Source of the DNA: Acidovorax sp. RAC01
GTDB lineage: Bacteria > Pseudomonadota > Gammaproteobacteria > Burkholderiales > Burkholderiaceae_C
DNA length: 64,000 bases
Assembly (NCBI RefSeq): GCF_001714725.1
Contig: NZ_CP016447.1
Coordinates: forward strand, 2,929,001-2,993,000
Direction of reading: 5' to 3'
Part shown: one piece after another, positions 39,334-49,344 of the stretch
How positions within the stretch are numbered: the first letter of the stretch is position 1
Layout: every line of letters starts with the position of its first letter
Notes under the pieces: model-generated
Told to the model about the DNA's origin: nothing
Seen by the model: only the letters and a program-made list of their open reading frames with translations
The model's database searches: none
Made by a program: the position numbers and the translations under genes

Positions 39334-39588
39334 TCAGTCGGGGGTGAACAGGCGCTCAAAGCGCGCCTGGTCGGCGGGCAGCTCGAACGTCACGACCTGG
39401 CCCATCTTCATGTCGGACAGGCGGCAGGCCGCAAACAGCGTGGTCTTGCCGGCCAGGTCCATGCTGGGCAGGTCAATCAGCGCGTACGGGTAGGGCACAA
39501 ACACCTGGTGCGCGAACACATCGCGCGTGGCGTTGCGGGGCGACGGGTACAGCTTGTAGAGGGCGGTCTCGATGGTCTGGGTGGCCAT
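39334..39588 (-). CDS. Small conserved hypothetical protein
   Basis: The 84-residue product starts MATQTIETALYKLYPSPRNA and contains FVPYPYALIDLPSMDLAGKT and MGQVVTFELPADQARFERLF. No signal peptide or membrane segment. The start at 39588 was chosen because it is the first Met before conserved-looking sequence and the downstream frame is continuous. It is likely cotranscribed with the 117-residue gene that follows. Family not recognised. Confidence 0.6.
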   Translation of the reverse strand: MATQTIETALYKLYPSPRNATRDVFAHQVFVPYPYALIDLPSMDLAGKTTLFAACRLSDMKMGQVVTFELPADQARFERLFTPD

Positions 39589-39691
39589 GGGTGGGGGTGC
39601 AATGTGCGGCACAGCCCGCGGTGCGGGCAAGGTGCGGGTACAGTGCGGCGATCCTACCGACAATTGCTGTCGACAACCGCAGCTTCAACCC

Positions 39692-39922
39692 ATGTCCAGA
39701 AACAAAAGCGAGTGGCCCGCCAAGGTGATGGCCCTCATCCAGGGCGGCAATGTGGCTGCCGCCATTGCGCAGATCAAGGTGGCGCCCACCGTGGGCGACA
39801 TCACCCGGCTGCAGACCCTGGCGGCCCGGCTACCGCCCACACCGGCCCACATCCAGCTGCACAAGGTGCTGGAGGAAGAGCGCGCCATGCTGGCCGCGCC
39901 GCGCCTGCACCGCTCGCCGTAA
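39692..39922 (+). CDS. Small helical hypothetical protein
   Basis: The 76-residue product starts MSRNKSEWPAKVMALIQGGN and is predicted mainly helical (AAIAQIKVAPTVGDITRLQT), with a basic end. It is divergent from the 84-residue gene, 103 bases apart, and lies 49 bases upstream of moaE, so it may be cotranscribed with it. No family recognised. Confidence 0.6.
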   Translation: MSRNKSEWPAKVMALIQGGNVAAAIAQIKVAPTVGDITRLQTLAARLPPTPAHIQLHKVLEEERAMLAAPRLHRSP

Positions 39923-39971
39923 CCCCGGCCCCCGTCTGTCGTCCCTTGTTGCGCCCACCCCCTGTCCTGCC

Positions 39972-40448
39972 ATGAGCCAGCCCCGCGTTTCCATCCAGAC
40001 CGAAGACTTCGACCTGAGCCGCGAGATCGCCGCGCTGCGCCAGGGCCAGCCCGGCGTGGGCGCCGTGTGCAGCTTTGTGGGCACCGTGCGCGACCGCAAC
40101 GAGGGCGACGCCGTATCGACCATGGAGCTGGAGCACTACCCCGGCATGACCGAAAAATCCATCGAGGCGATGGTGGACGAGGCCTTCCGGCGGTTTGACA
40201 TCTTCGGCGCGCGCGTGATCCACCGCGTGGGGCTGCTGCAGCCGCTCGACCAGATCGTGCTGGTGGCCGTGACCAGCGCGCACCGCGGGCAGAGCTTTCA
40301 GGCCTGCGAATTTTTGATGGACTACCTCAAGACCCAGGCCCCGTTCTGGAAGAAAGAGCAGACCCCCGCCGGCGCGCGCTGGGTGGATGCCCGCGTGAGC
40401 GACGACGCGGCGCTGGCGCGCTGGGGCATTGTGGCCAGCAACGCGTAA
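39972..40448 (+). CDS. moaE: Molybdopterin synthase catalytic subunit
   Basis: MoaE uses the MoaD thiocarboxylate to add the dithiolene sulfurs to precursor Z. The 158-residue protein has GAVCSFVGTVRDRNEGDAVS, LELEHYPGM-type sequence (STMELEHYPGMTEKSIEA), VTSAHRGQSFQACEFLMDYL and the lysines in APFWKKEQTPAGARWV. It lies between a small helical gene and clpB and is separated from moaD by 2.3 kb. Confidence 0.95.
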   Translation: MSQPRVSIQTEDFDLSREIAALRQGQPGVGAVCSFVGTVRDRNEGDAVSTMELEHYPGMTEKSIEAMVDEAFRRFDIFGARVIHRVGLLQPLDQIVLVAVTSAHRGQSFQACEFLMDYLKTQAPFWKKEQTPAGARWVDARVSDDAALARWGIVASNA

Positions 40449-40464
40449 TTTGATGCCCGCAGGG

Positions 40465-40540
40465 CGGTTTTCAAGCCAAACAGGCCGCTAGCGCAGGTAA
40501 ATAAAGTCCTGATAGCTATAAAAACAATAGCAATTGAGGC
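40465..40540 (+). repeat. Dispersed intergenic repeat, copy f
   Basis: TTTTCAAGCCAAACAGGCC, GCTAGCGCAGGTAAATAAAG and TGATAGCTATAAAAACAATA with GCAATTGAGG. It is the most complete plus-strand copy and can serve as type sequence for the family. It separates moaE from the clpB control region. Confidence 0.8.
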
Positions 40541-40544
40541 GCAG

Positions 40545-40573
40545 TGACCTGCGCGCGTTGCTGACGCAGGTCA
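40545..40573. repeat. Hairpin upstream of clpB promoter
   Basis: TGACCTGCG (40545-40553) and CGCAGGTCA (40565-40573) are perfect 9-base inverted arms with an 11-base loop. It may terminate moaE transcripts weakly (no T-tract) or act as an operator beside the heat-shock promoter. Confidence 0.55.
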
Positions 40574-40594
40574 ATCATCCGATGCGGGCGCTGC

Positions 40595-40623
40595 CTTGAA
40601 ATAAGGCAGTTTCCGCCCCAAGT
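40595..40623 (+). promoter_or_regulatory. Sigma-32 heat-shock promoter of clpB
   Basis: CTTGAAA (40595-40601) is followed after 14 bases by CCCCAAGT (40616-40623). This matches the consensus CTTGAAA - 11 to 16 - CCCCATNT at the -35 exactly and at five to six positions of the -10. Transcription would start about 20 bases before the clpB ATG. Confidence 0.85.
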
Positions 40624-40649
40624 GCTGGGCAATTCGGAGGACTTAGACC

Positions 40650-43241
<2,592 letters not shown>

Positions 43242-43319
43242 GGGCTGGCCAAAAGGGTGCGGTAAGGTGGCGCGATGGCGGGCAGGCCCGCTGCGCGCAC
43301 GTTGAACAGGAGGTTTCGC

Positions 43320-43682
43320 TTGAATGACTTTGTTGCCGGCATTGCCCGGTTGCTGATGTGGCTCATCGCCGCGGCTGTCGGCCTGGTGCTGTTTGCGAGC
43401 CTTCTGCTGGCCACGCTGGTGCTGGCTGCGGCCTGGGGCCTACGGGCGGGATGGGCGCGCCTCACAGGTCGTCCGGTCAACCCGTGGGTGATGCGCATGG
43501 ACCCGCGCACCGGGTTTGGAACGGTGTTCCGCTCTGCGCGCTGGTCGGCTGACGCCCAGTCTGCCCGGTCCGCCCCGGTAACGCCGGATGACGCGGGTGC
43601 CACCGCCTCGCCCTCGCGCCGCGGCGGCGTGTTGCCAGGCGTGCAAGAGGTAACGGACGTCGAGCCGCGACAGGTTCGGTAG
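43320..43682 (+). CDS. Small two-helix membrane protein, TTG start
   Basis: The 120-residue product begins with TTG at 43320, six bases after a perfect AGGAGG (43308-43313), which decides the start. It reads MNDFVAGIARLLMWLIAAAV and has a long hydrophobic region (LVLFASLLLATLVLAAAWGL) followed by a basic cytoplasmic part with RPVNPWVMRMDPRTGFGTVF. A Pro/Ala/Ser-rich tail follows. It lies 78 bases after clpB and ends at its own terminator. Function unknown. Confidence 0.75.
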   Translation: MNDFVAGIARLLMWLIAAAVGLVLFASLLLATLVLAAAWGLRAGWARLTGRPVNPWVMRMDPRTGFGTVFRSARWSADAQSARSAPVTPDDAGATASPSRRGGVLPGVQEVTDVEPRQVR

Positions 43683-43703
43683 CGCGCTTCGCAGACTCCC
43701 TAC

Positions 43704-43740
43704 AGACCGCCCGGCTTCACAGCCTGCTGGCGGTCTTTTT
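43704..43740 (+). terminator. Rho-independent terminator after the small membrane protein
   Basis: AGACCGCC (43704-43711) pairs with GGCGGTCT (43729-43736), with a 17-base loop, followed by TTTTT. Confidence 0.85.
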
Positions 43741-43792
43741 GATTCGCCCTGTTGCGCCCTGCGTGTTCCGGGGCCTCTTCTATGATGCAGCC

Positions 43793-45232
43793 ATGACACC
43801 CGCCGACATCCATTCCCATTTCGAGCTCCAGCGCCAGGCCAGCCGCGACCACGTCGATGTGCCCCTGCTGGTGCGCCGCGAGCGGCTGCTGCGCCTGCGC
43901 AAGCTGCTGGATGAAAACGGCCCGGTGCTGGCCGCGGCCGTGCAGGCCGACTTCGGCATGCGCTCCCCCCGCCTGACCGAGGTGGCCGATTTCCTGGTGC
44001 TGCGCACGCTGCTGTCGCACACGCTCAAGCACCTGGCCAGCTGGACGAAGCCGCAAAAGGTGCGCACCCCGCTGCACCTGCAGCCCGCGCAGGGCTACAT
44101 CCACCGCCAGCCGCTGGGCGTGGTGGGCGTGATCTCGCCATGGAACTACCCGGTGCAGCTGGCGCTGGCACCCGCCATCACGGCGTTGGCCGCGGGCAAC
44201 CGGGTGATGCTCAAGCCCAGCGAACTCACGCCCCACACATCCGCGCAGCTGGCCCGGCTGGTGGCCCAGTTCTTCACGCCCGACGAGTTCTGCGTGGTGC
44301 AGGGCGATGCCAACCTGTCGGCGCTGTTTGCATCGCTGCCGTTCGACCACCTGGTGTTCACCGGCTCCACCGCCGTGGGCCGCAAGGTGGCGCAGGCGGC
44401 TGCGCAGCACCTCACACCCACCACGCTGGAGCTGGGCGGCAAGTCGCCCTGCATCATCGACGGCCACTGCGACATGCAGGACGCGGCCCTCAAGATCGCC
44501 CACGGCAAGCTGCTCAACGCCGGGCAGACATGCATTGCGCCCGACTACGTGCTGCTGCCGCGCGGGCGCGAGGCCGAGTTTGCGCAGGCCTACCGGGCAG
44601 CGGTGGCGCGGCTGTTTCCCACCATCGAGGGCAATGGCGACTACGCCTCCATCATCACGCCGCGCCACCACGCGCGGCTGCGCACCATGCTGCAGCAGGC
44701 GCAAACGCAGGGCGCCGAGGTGCAGGTGATCGACCCCGCCGAGGGCAAGCCGCCCGTGCACACCCAGGGCACGCTGGGCGACGGTGCCAGCCGCCAGATG
44801 CTGCCGGTGCTGGTGTTTGGCGCCACGTCGGGCATGCAGCTCATGCAGGAAGAAATCTTCGGGCCGGTGCTGCCCGTCATTGCGTACGAGAAGCTGGACG
44901 ACGCCATCGCCCACATCAACGCCGGGCCTCGCCCGCTGGCGTTGTACTGGTTCGGTCAGAGCGAGGCGGTGCGCGACGACGTGCTGCGCCGCACCGTGAG
45001 CGGCGGCGTGACGGTGAACGACACCCTGATGCACATCGCGCACGACAACCTGCCGTTTGGCGGCGTGGGCGACAGCGGCTGGGGCGCATACCACGGCGAG
45101 CAGGGCTTCCTGCGCTTTTGCCACCAGAAGTCGGTGCTGGTGCAGTCGCGCTGGTCGATGGGTTCGCTGTTCTACCCGCCGTACGGCGCGCGCTTTGACC
45201 AGCTCATGGGGATGCTGCGCCGCTGGCTCTAG
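43793..45232 (+). CDS. Coniferyl aldehyde dehydrogenase-type NAD(P)-dependent aldehyde dehydrogenase
   Basis: The 479-residue enzyme has the ALDH cofactor motifs GVVGVISPWNYPVQLAL and FTGSTAVGRKVAQAA, the general-base Glu in TLELGGKSPCIID, the catalytic Cys in LLNAGQTCIAPDYVLLP and EEIFGPVLPVI. The IAPDYV sequence after the Cys is typical of the coniferyl aldehyde dehydrogenase (CalB) subgroup. Likely oxidises aromatic or long aliphatic aldehydes in the cytoplasm; the true substrate is not shown by the sequence. Start at 43793 follows the family. Monocistronic between two terminator-bounded regions. Confidence 0.88.
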   Translation: MTPADIHSHFELQRQASRDHVDVPLLVRRERLLRLRKLLDENGPVLAAAVQADFGMRSPRLTEVADFLVLRTLLSHTLKHLASWTKPQKVRTPLHLQPAQGYIHRQPLGVVGVISPWNYPVQLALAPAITALAAGNRVMLKPSELTPHTSAQLARLVAQFFTPDEFCVVQGDANLSALFASLPFDHLVFTGSTAVGRKVAQAAAQHLTPTTLELGGKSPCIIDGHCDMQDAALKIAHGKLLNAGQTCIAPDYVLLPRGREAEFAQAYRAAVARLFPTIEGNGDYASIITPRHHARLRTMLQQAQTQGAEVQVIDPAEGKPPVHTQGTLGDGASRQMLPVLVFGATSGMQLMQEEIFGPVLPVIAYEKLDDAIAHINAGPRPLALYWFGQSEAVRDDVLRRTVSGGVTVNDTLMHIAHDNLPFGGVGDSGWGAYHGEQGFLRFCHQKSVLVQSRWSMGSLFYPPYGARFDQLMGMLRRWL

Positions 45233-45546
45233 CGGGGGCGTTGTCGTGCCTTGGGTTCAGTCGGCGGCCTCTGCGCGGTGTCCGCTGTACCTGGCAGTTT
45301 GATGGGCCTGTGACTGCGCCTGCGGGAGCGGGCCTTCTGCATGGCAACCGCATGTCCAGCCGATTGCGATGGCAGGCTGGCTTCCGATGGCATGCGGGCA
45401 CTGCTGCACGGCTCGGTTCCCGGATTCGCCCCATCTCCGCGATGGTCTGCGGCCACGCGCATGCCCGGCAGAAGGGGCAAAAACCGTTTGCGGCGACAAT
45501 GCCGGTCCTTTCGTTTTTTCATTCCCCGTTTTCGTTCGGTTTTCCC
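45233..45546. other. Non-coding stretch between aldehyde dehydrogenase and GNAT genes
   Basis: A frame in phase with the GNAT gene stays open back to 45241, but it has no recognisable domain and no convincing start signal. No RNA gene or repeat seen. It probably holds the GNAT promoter. Confidence 0.5.
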
Positions 45547-46065
45547 ATGTCCAGTATCCAGGTTCGTCCCGCTACGCTTCGCGATGCCAAAGCCATCGCC
45601 CAGATCCACACCGTCTCTGCCCAAGAGGTTTACAAGGGGCTGGTGCCAGACGAGCAGCTGAAATCCATGTCGGTTGAAAAGCGCCAGGCTTACTGGCGCG
45701 AAGCCATTGAATATTGCGAGCCCCAGGTCCAGGTGGCCGTGGACGGCGAGAAGATCGTCGGCTTTGTGGGCTACGACCGCTCGCGCGACGAAAAGTCCCG
45801 CCCCACCACCGGTGAGATCTGGGCCATCTATGCAGCCCCCACGCACTGGAGCCAGGGCGTAGGCCTGGCCCTGTGGGACGCCGCCCGCGACGGCCTTCAG
45901 GAAGAAGGCTGCACCAACGTCACCGCCTGGGTGCCCCTGCGCAATGAGCGCGCCATCCGTTTCCACGAGCTCGCCGGTTTCAAGCGCGAGCTCTCCACCG
46001 CCAAGACGGCCGTGGTGGGTGGCGTGAAGATCGAAGAAGTGCGCCTGAAGCGCCCCATCAACTAA
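45547..46065 (+). CDS. GNAT family N-acetyltransferase
   Basis: The 172-residue protein starts MSSIQVRPATLRDAKAIAQI and has the acetyl-CoA loop (YAAPTHWSQGVGLALWDAAR) and the C-terminal WVPLRNERAIRFHELAGFKR. This is a complete single GNAT domain. The acceptor substrate cannot be inferred. It ends 13 bases before the methyltransferase gene, so the two are probably one transcript. Confidence 0.9.
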   Translation: MSSIQVRPATLRDAKAIAQIHTVSAQEVYKGLVPDEQLKSMSVEKRQAYWREAIEYCEPQVQVAVDGEKIVGFVGYDRSRDEKSRPTTGEIWAIYAAPTHWSQGVGLALWDAARDGLQEEGCTNVTAWVPLRNERAIRFHELAGFKRELSTAKTAVVGGVKIEEVRLKRPIN

Positions 46066-46078
46066 CCCGGTATTGCAC

Positions 46079-47242
46079 ATGATCGAATGGAGCCATCAGG
46101 GCCAGAACCGACAAGCCCTGTGGCGCTCCGAAAGCGGCGCACCGGCACCCCGCCGCATTGTGGTGGCGGACGACACGCTGGCGGCAGACACCGCCTTTCG
46201 CATGGCTTGCGAAGGCACAGGCCTGCTGTGGCAGGGCGACTTCCAGAACGCCCGCATGCTGGTGCAGGCGCTGATGCGCCGCATCGACACCCGCGGCAGC
46301 AAGCCGCGCAAGGCGGCTGCGGCCAAGGCAGCGCAAAAGGCCGCTGCGGCCACGCCTGCCGAAACCTTCCACCTGCACCGGCAGGCGCAGTCGCAGCGCG
46401 CGCGCGTGCTGGCGTCGGTGCTGATCCCGCTCGATGGCGATTACGGCATTGCCTTGCGGCGTGCGCCCGACCTTCGCCAGGCCTGCACCGAGGCGTGGGG
46501 CCCTGCCGATGGCAAGCCCTCCGTGGCCACGCTGCGCGAGCTGCTGGGCCTGGTGGGCGCGCACGAGTGGCGCAAAAAGGGCGTGGAAGTGCCGGCCCTG
46601 GGGGCCGCGCCGAACAACCGCATCCACCCTTACTACGGCGTGTTCTCGCCCGTGCGCGGCGAGTATGTGGATCTGGTGGCGACCACGCCGCTGCCCACCA
46701 CCGCCCTGGCCTTTGACATTGGTTGCGGCACCGGCGTGCTGGCGGCCGTGCTGGCGCGCCGCGGCGTACAGCGCGTGGTGGCCACCGATCTGGACCCGCG
46801 CGCACTGGCGTGCGCCCGCGAGAATGTGCAGCGGCTGGGCGTGGCGGCCCAGGTCGAAGTGGTGCAGGCGTACCTGTTCCCTGATGGCCGTGCCCCGCTC
46901 GTGGTGTGCAATCCGCCCTGGGTGCCTGCACGTGCCAGCTCGCCCATCGAGCGTGCTGTGTACGACGAGGGCAGTGCCATGCTGCGTGGTTTCCTGTCGG
47001 GCCTGGCGGCCCACCTGGAGCCGGGCGGCGAGGGCTGGCTGATCCTGTCGGACCTGGCCGAGCACCTGGGCTTGCGCCCGCGGGCGCAGCTGCTCGAATG
47101 GATTGCCGGGGCAGGGCTGGTGGTGCTGGGCCGCCACGACGTGAAGCCTCACCACGGAAAGCCGGGCGATGCCACTGACGCGCTGCACACAGCCCGCGCG
47201 GCCGAAGTTACCTCGCTGTGGCGCCTGGCTGCGGCCACGTAG
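46079..47242 (+). CDS. Class I SAM-dependent methyltransferase
   Basis: The 387-residue protein has an N-terminal region of about 190 residues, including an Ala/Lys-rich stretch (KAAAAKAAQKAAAA), then a Rossmann methyltransferase domain with motif I LAFDIGCGTGVLAAVLA near residue 212 and the catalytic-type NPPW (VVCNPPWVPAR) near 277. NPPW/NPPY motifs are used for methylation of amide or exocyclic amino nitrogens in proteins, DNA or RNA; HemK/RsmC-like enzymes share it. Substrate unknown. I use the ATG at 46079; a TTG at 46073 is also in frame. Confidence 0.85.
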   Translation: MIEWSHQGQNRQALWRSESGAPAPRRIVVADDTLAADTAFRMACEGTGLLWQGDFQNARMLVQALMRRIDTRGSKPRKAAAAKAAQKAAAATPAETFHLHRQAQSQRARVLASVLIPLDGDYGIALRRAPDLRQACTEAWGPADGKPSVATLRELLGLVGAHEWRKKGVEVPALGAAPNNRIHPYYGVFSPVRGEYVDLVATTPLPTTALAFDIGCGTGVLAAVLARRGVQRVVATDLDPRALACARENVQRLGVAAQVEVVQAYLFPDGRAPLVVCNPPWVPARASSPIERAVYDEGSAMLRGFLSGLAAHLEPGGEGWLILSDLAEHLGLRPRAQLLEWIAGAGLVVLGRHDVKPHHGKPGDATDALHTARAAEVTSLWRLAAAT

Positions 47243-47312
47243 CCAGCACGGGCGACCGGGCCTACGACGGCCAGCACTTCATTTTTCTGGGCTCATGCCA
47301 CGGGCCGCGACG

Positions 47313-47984
47313 TCATGCGACCAGACTGGCTGGCAGCGTTGCAATGACGCCCCCGGCCGGGTCCTGCCCCCGCGGATGTCTGGCCGCCGCTGCGGCCCGC
47401 TGGCGCAGCGATGGCTGCTCTGTGCGGGGCAGCAACTGGTCCAGCCGCTCGCGCAGGGTGGCGGCGCGTTCGGCGCCGGCAGCCATCGCCACTTCGTCAA
47501 ACATGGCCTCGCCCACATCCAGCATGCTCGCTTCGTCGCGGGCTGTGCGAAGCGCATCGCGAAAGTGCTCGGCCAGCGCGGGATCGCGGCGGGCAAACAG
47601 GCGCTCGCAGGTGTCAAACAGGTACATGCGCGCGCCTGCCAGGGACCGCAGCGCTTCGCCGGTTGGCGGGCTGGATGGGCTGGTGGGGCTGCGTGCTGCG
47701 GCAGCCGCGGGCACAGGCGCTGATTCCGGCTGGCCCTGCGGCACGGGTGCATCGTTCGCTGATGTCGCGAAAGGCCGGTGGGCAGGCTGATGGGCCGGGC
47801 CGCTGAGGTAGCCGTGTCGCACCAGCTGCTCGACCATCTGGGCGCCCATGCCGTGGTACATGGCTTGCAGGTCGCGCAGAGGTTTGCCGTCGGCCAGCAA
47901 GAGCAGGGACCGCTCGCGCAGGCTCAGGGTGCGAACGCCTGGCGAGAGTTCAAGTCGTGCTTTTTCGGTGCGTTGCAGCAGCAT
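47313..47984 (-). CDS. Hypothetical protein with N-terminal helical domain
   Basis: The 223-residue product starts MLLQRTEKARLELSPGVRTL and has SLRERSLLLLADGKPLRDLQ, a Pro/Ser/Ala-rich linker (about 65-105) and a C-terminal helical domain (RMYLFDTCERLFARRDPALA, with EASMLDVGEAMFDEVAMAAG). No signal or membrane segment. The N-terminal part resembles a small DNA-binding or regulator domain but I cannot name it. Start at 47984 follows a rise in coding character; the frame is open further upstream. Convergent with the methyltransferase gene and divergent from dusC. Confidence 0.6.
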   Translation of the reverse strand: MLLQRTEKARLELSPGVRTLSLRERSLLLLADGKPLRDLQAMYHGMGAQMVEQLVRHGYLSGPAHQPAHRPFATSANDAPVPQGQPESAPVPAAAAARSPTSPSSPPTGEALRSLAGARMYLFDTCERLFARRDPALAEHFRDALRTARDEASMLDVGEAMFDEVAMAAGAERAATLRERLDQLLPRTEQPSLRQRAAAAARHPRGQDPAGGVIATLPASLVA

Positions 47985-48106
47985 GGCGGGTTCCTTGGCG
48001 GATGCAGCCTGCCATTGCAATGCCCTGCGATGACGCCGTGATGACCGGCTGCAGCACAATACGGGATGGGCCACGGCTGCTCGCGCGGCCGGGCGCGCTT
48101 GATGCA

Positions 48107-48172
48107 CGTTTGCTACATTATTTGTAGCTATAGAGGCCTTTAAATCAAGCGCTGGAGCCGTTTTTTGCCACA
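48107..48172 (-). repeat. Dispersed intergenic repeat, copy g
   Basis: Read on the minus strand: GGCAAAAAACGGCTCCAGCG, CTTGATTTAAAGGCCTCTAT and AGCTACAAATAATGTAGCAA. It lies between the divergent hypothetical gene and dusC. Confidence 0.72.
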
Positions 48173-48281
48173 TATTGGCTGCCAGGTGCGGGTTGGAAGC
48201 TGCCGTTGGGCCTGGCCTAACCCCCAGGGCTGTCCACCGCGCCGGTGTCTGGCCCCTTGTTGTTTCTGACGGTCTGATCCC

Positions 48282-49235
48282 ATGAGCTTGCTGCTGGCCC
48301 CGATGGAGGGGCTCCTGGACTTTGTGCTGCGCGACGTGCTCACCCGTGTTGGCGGGGTGGACCGCTGCGTGTCGGAGTTCATCCGCATCACTGGCACGCT
48401 GCTGCCCGACAAGGTGTTTTTGCGCTACCTGCCCGAGCTGCGCAACGGCAGCCGTACGCTGGCTGGCGTGCCGGTGCGTGCGCAGCTGCTCGGGTCCGAC
48501 CCGGTCTGCATGGCAGAAAACGCAGCCCGTCTGGCCGCGCTGGGCCCCGAGGGGATCGACCTGAACTTCGGCTGCCCCGCCAAGGTGGTCAACCGGCATG
48601 GCGGCGGCGCAGCGCTGCTGCAGGAGCCCGAACGCATCGCCGTGGTGGTGGCGGCAGTGCGGCGGGCGGTACCTGCGCATCTGCCGGTGTCCGCCAAGAT
48701 GCGGCTGGGCTACAACGACCACGGACTGATGCGCGAGTGCGCACAGGCCATGGAATCAGGTGGTGCCGCAGAGCTGGTGGTGCACGCGCGCACCAAGGCC
48801 GATGGCTACCGGCCGCCTGCGTACTGGGAGCACATCCCCGCCATCCGCGCCGCGGTGCGCATACCGGTGGTGGCCAATGGCGAGATATGGACGGTGGCCG
48901 ACGCGCAGCGCTGCCGGTCCGTGTCGGGCTGCGATGCGCTGATGCTGGGGCGAGGCATGGTGGCCGACCCGGGCCTGGCCCTGGCTATTCGCGCGGCCGA
49001 TGCAGGCCGTGCTGATAAGGCCCCGGTGGTGTGGAACGACCTGCTCCCGCACATCGCCGCCTTCTGGCAGCTCGTGTGCGACGACCTGGAACCGCGCCAG
49101 CGGGCAGGGCGCCTGAAGCAGTGGCTGAACCTGTTACGACGCCGTTTCCCCGAAGCCGAAACGGCTTACCAGGAGGTTCGCACCCTCACGGACCAGCGGA
49201 TCATCAGCACTTGGGTGGCAGCCCAGCAGGTCTGA
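48282..49235 (+). CDS. dusC: tRNA-dihydrouridine(16) synthase DusC
   Basis: DusC reduces U16 of tRNA to dihydrouridine using FMN. The 317-residue TIM barrel starts MSLLLAPMEGLLDFVLRDVL (the DusC form of APMxG), has the catalytic cysteine C98 in DLNFGCPAKVVNRHGGGAAL, and VHARTKADGY and ANGEIWTVADAQ. These fit DusC rather than DusA or DusB. Preceded by a divergent small gene and a dispersed repeat; convergent with the phospholipase D gene. Confidence 0.94.
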   Translation: MSLLLAPMEGLLDFVLRDVLTRVGGVDRCVSEFIRITGTLLPDKVFLRYLPELRNGSRTLAGVPVRAQLLGSDPVCMAENAARLAALGPEGIDLNFGCPAKVVNRHGGGAALLQEPERIAVVVAAVRRAVPAHLPVSAKMRLGYNDHGLMRECAQAMESGGAAELVVHARTKADGYRPPAYWEHIPAIRAAVRIPVVANGEIWTVADAQRCRSVSGCDALMLGRGMVADPGLALAIRAADAGRADKAPVVWNDLLPHIAAFWQLVCDDLEPRQRAGRLKQWLNLLRRRFPEAETAYQEVRTLTDQRIISTWVAAQQV

Positions 49236-49264
49236 AAACCAAGCGGTAGCGCGGCAGTGGGCCC

Positions 49265-49289
49265 CCGCCCGCCCGCCCGCCCGCCCGCG
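49265..49289. repeat. GCCC short tandem repeat
   Basis: About six units of CGCC/GCCC in a row between the convergent dusC and phospholipase D genes. Likely slippage-prone and GC-rich; it is not a terminator. Confidence 0.85.
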
Positions 49290-49344
49290 CGATCGCTGCT
49301 GCGGCAAGCCTTGGCATCAGCCGCACTGGCGGTATGGCGCCCGC

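Noticed and set aside
39972..40283. Minus-strand frame opposite moaE
   Set aside because: Shadow of moaE and of the 76-residue gene; no motif.
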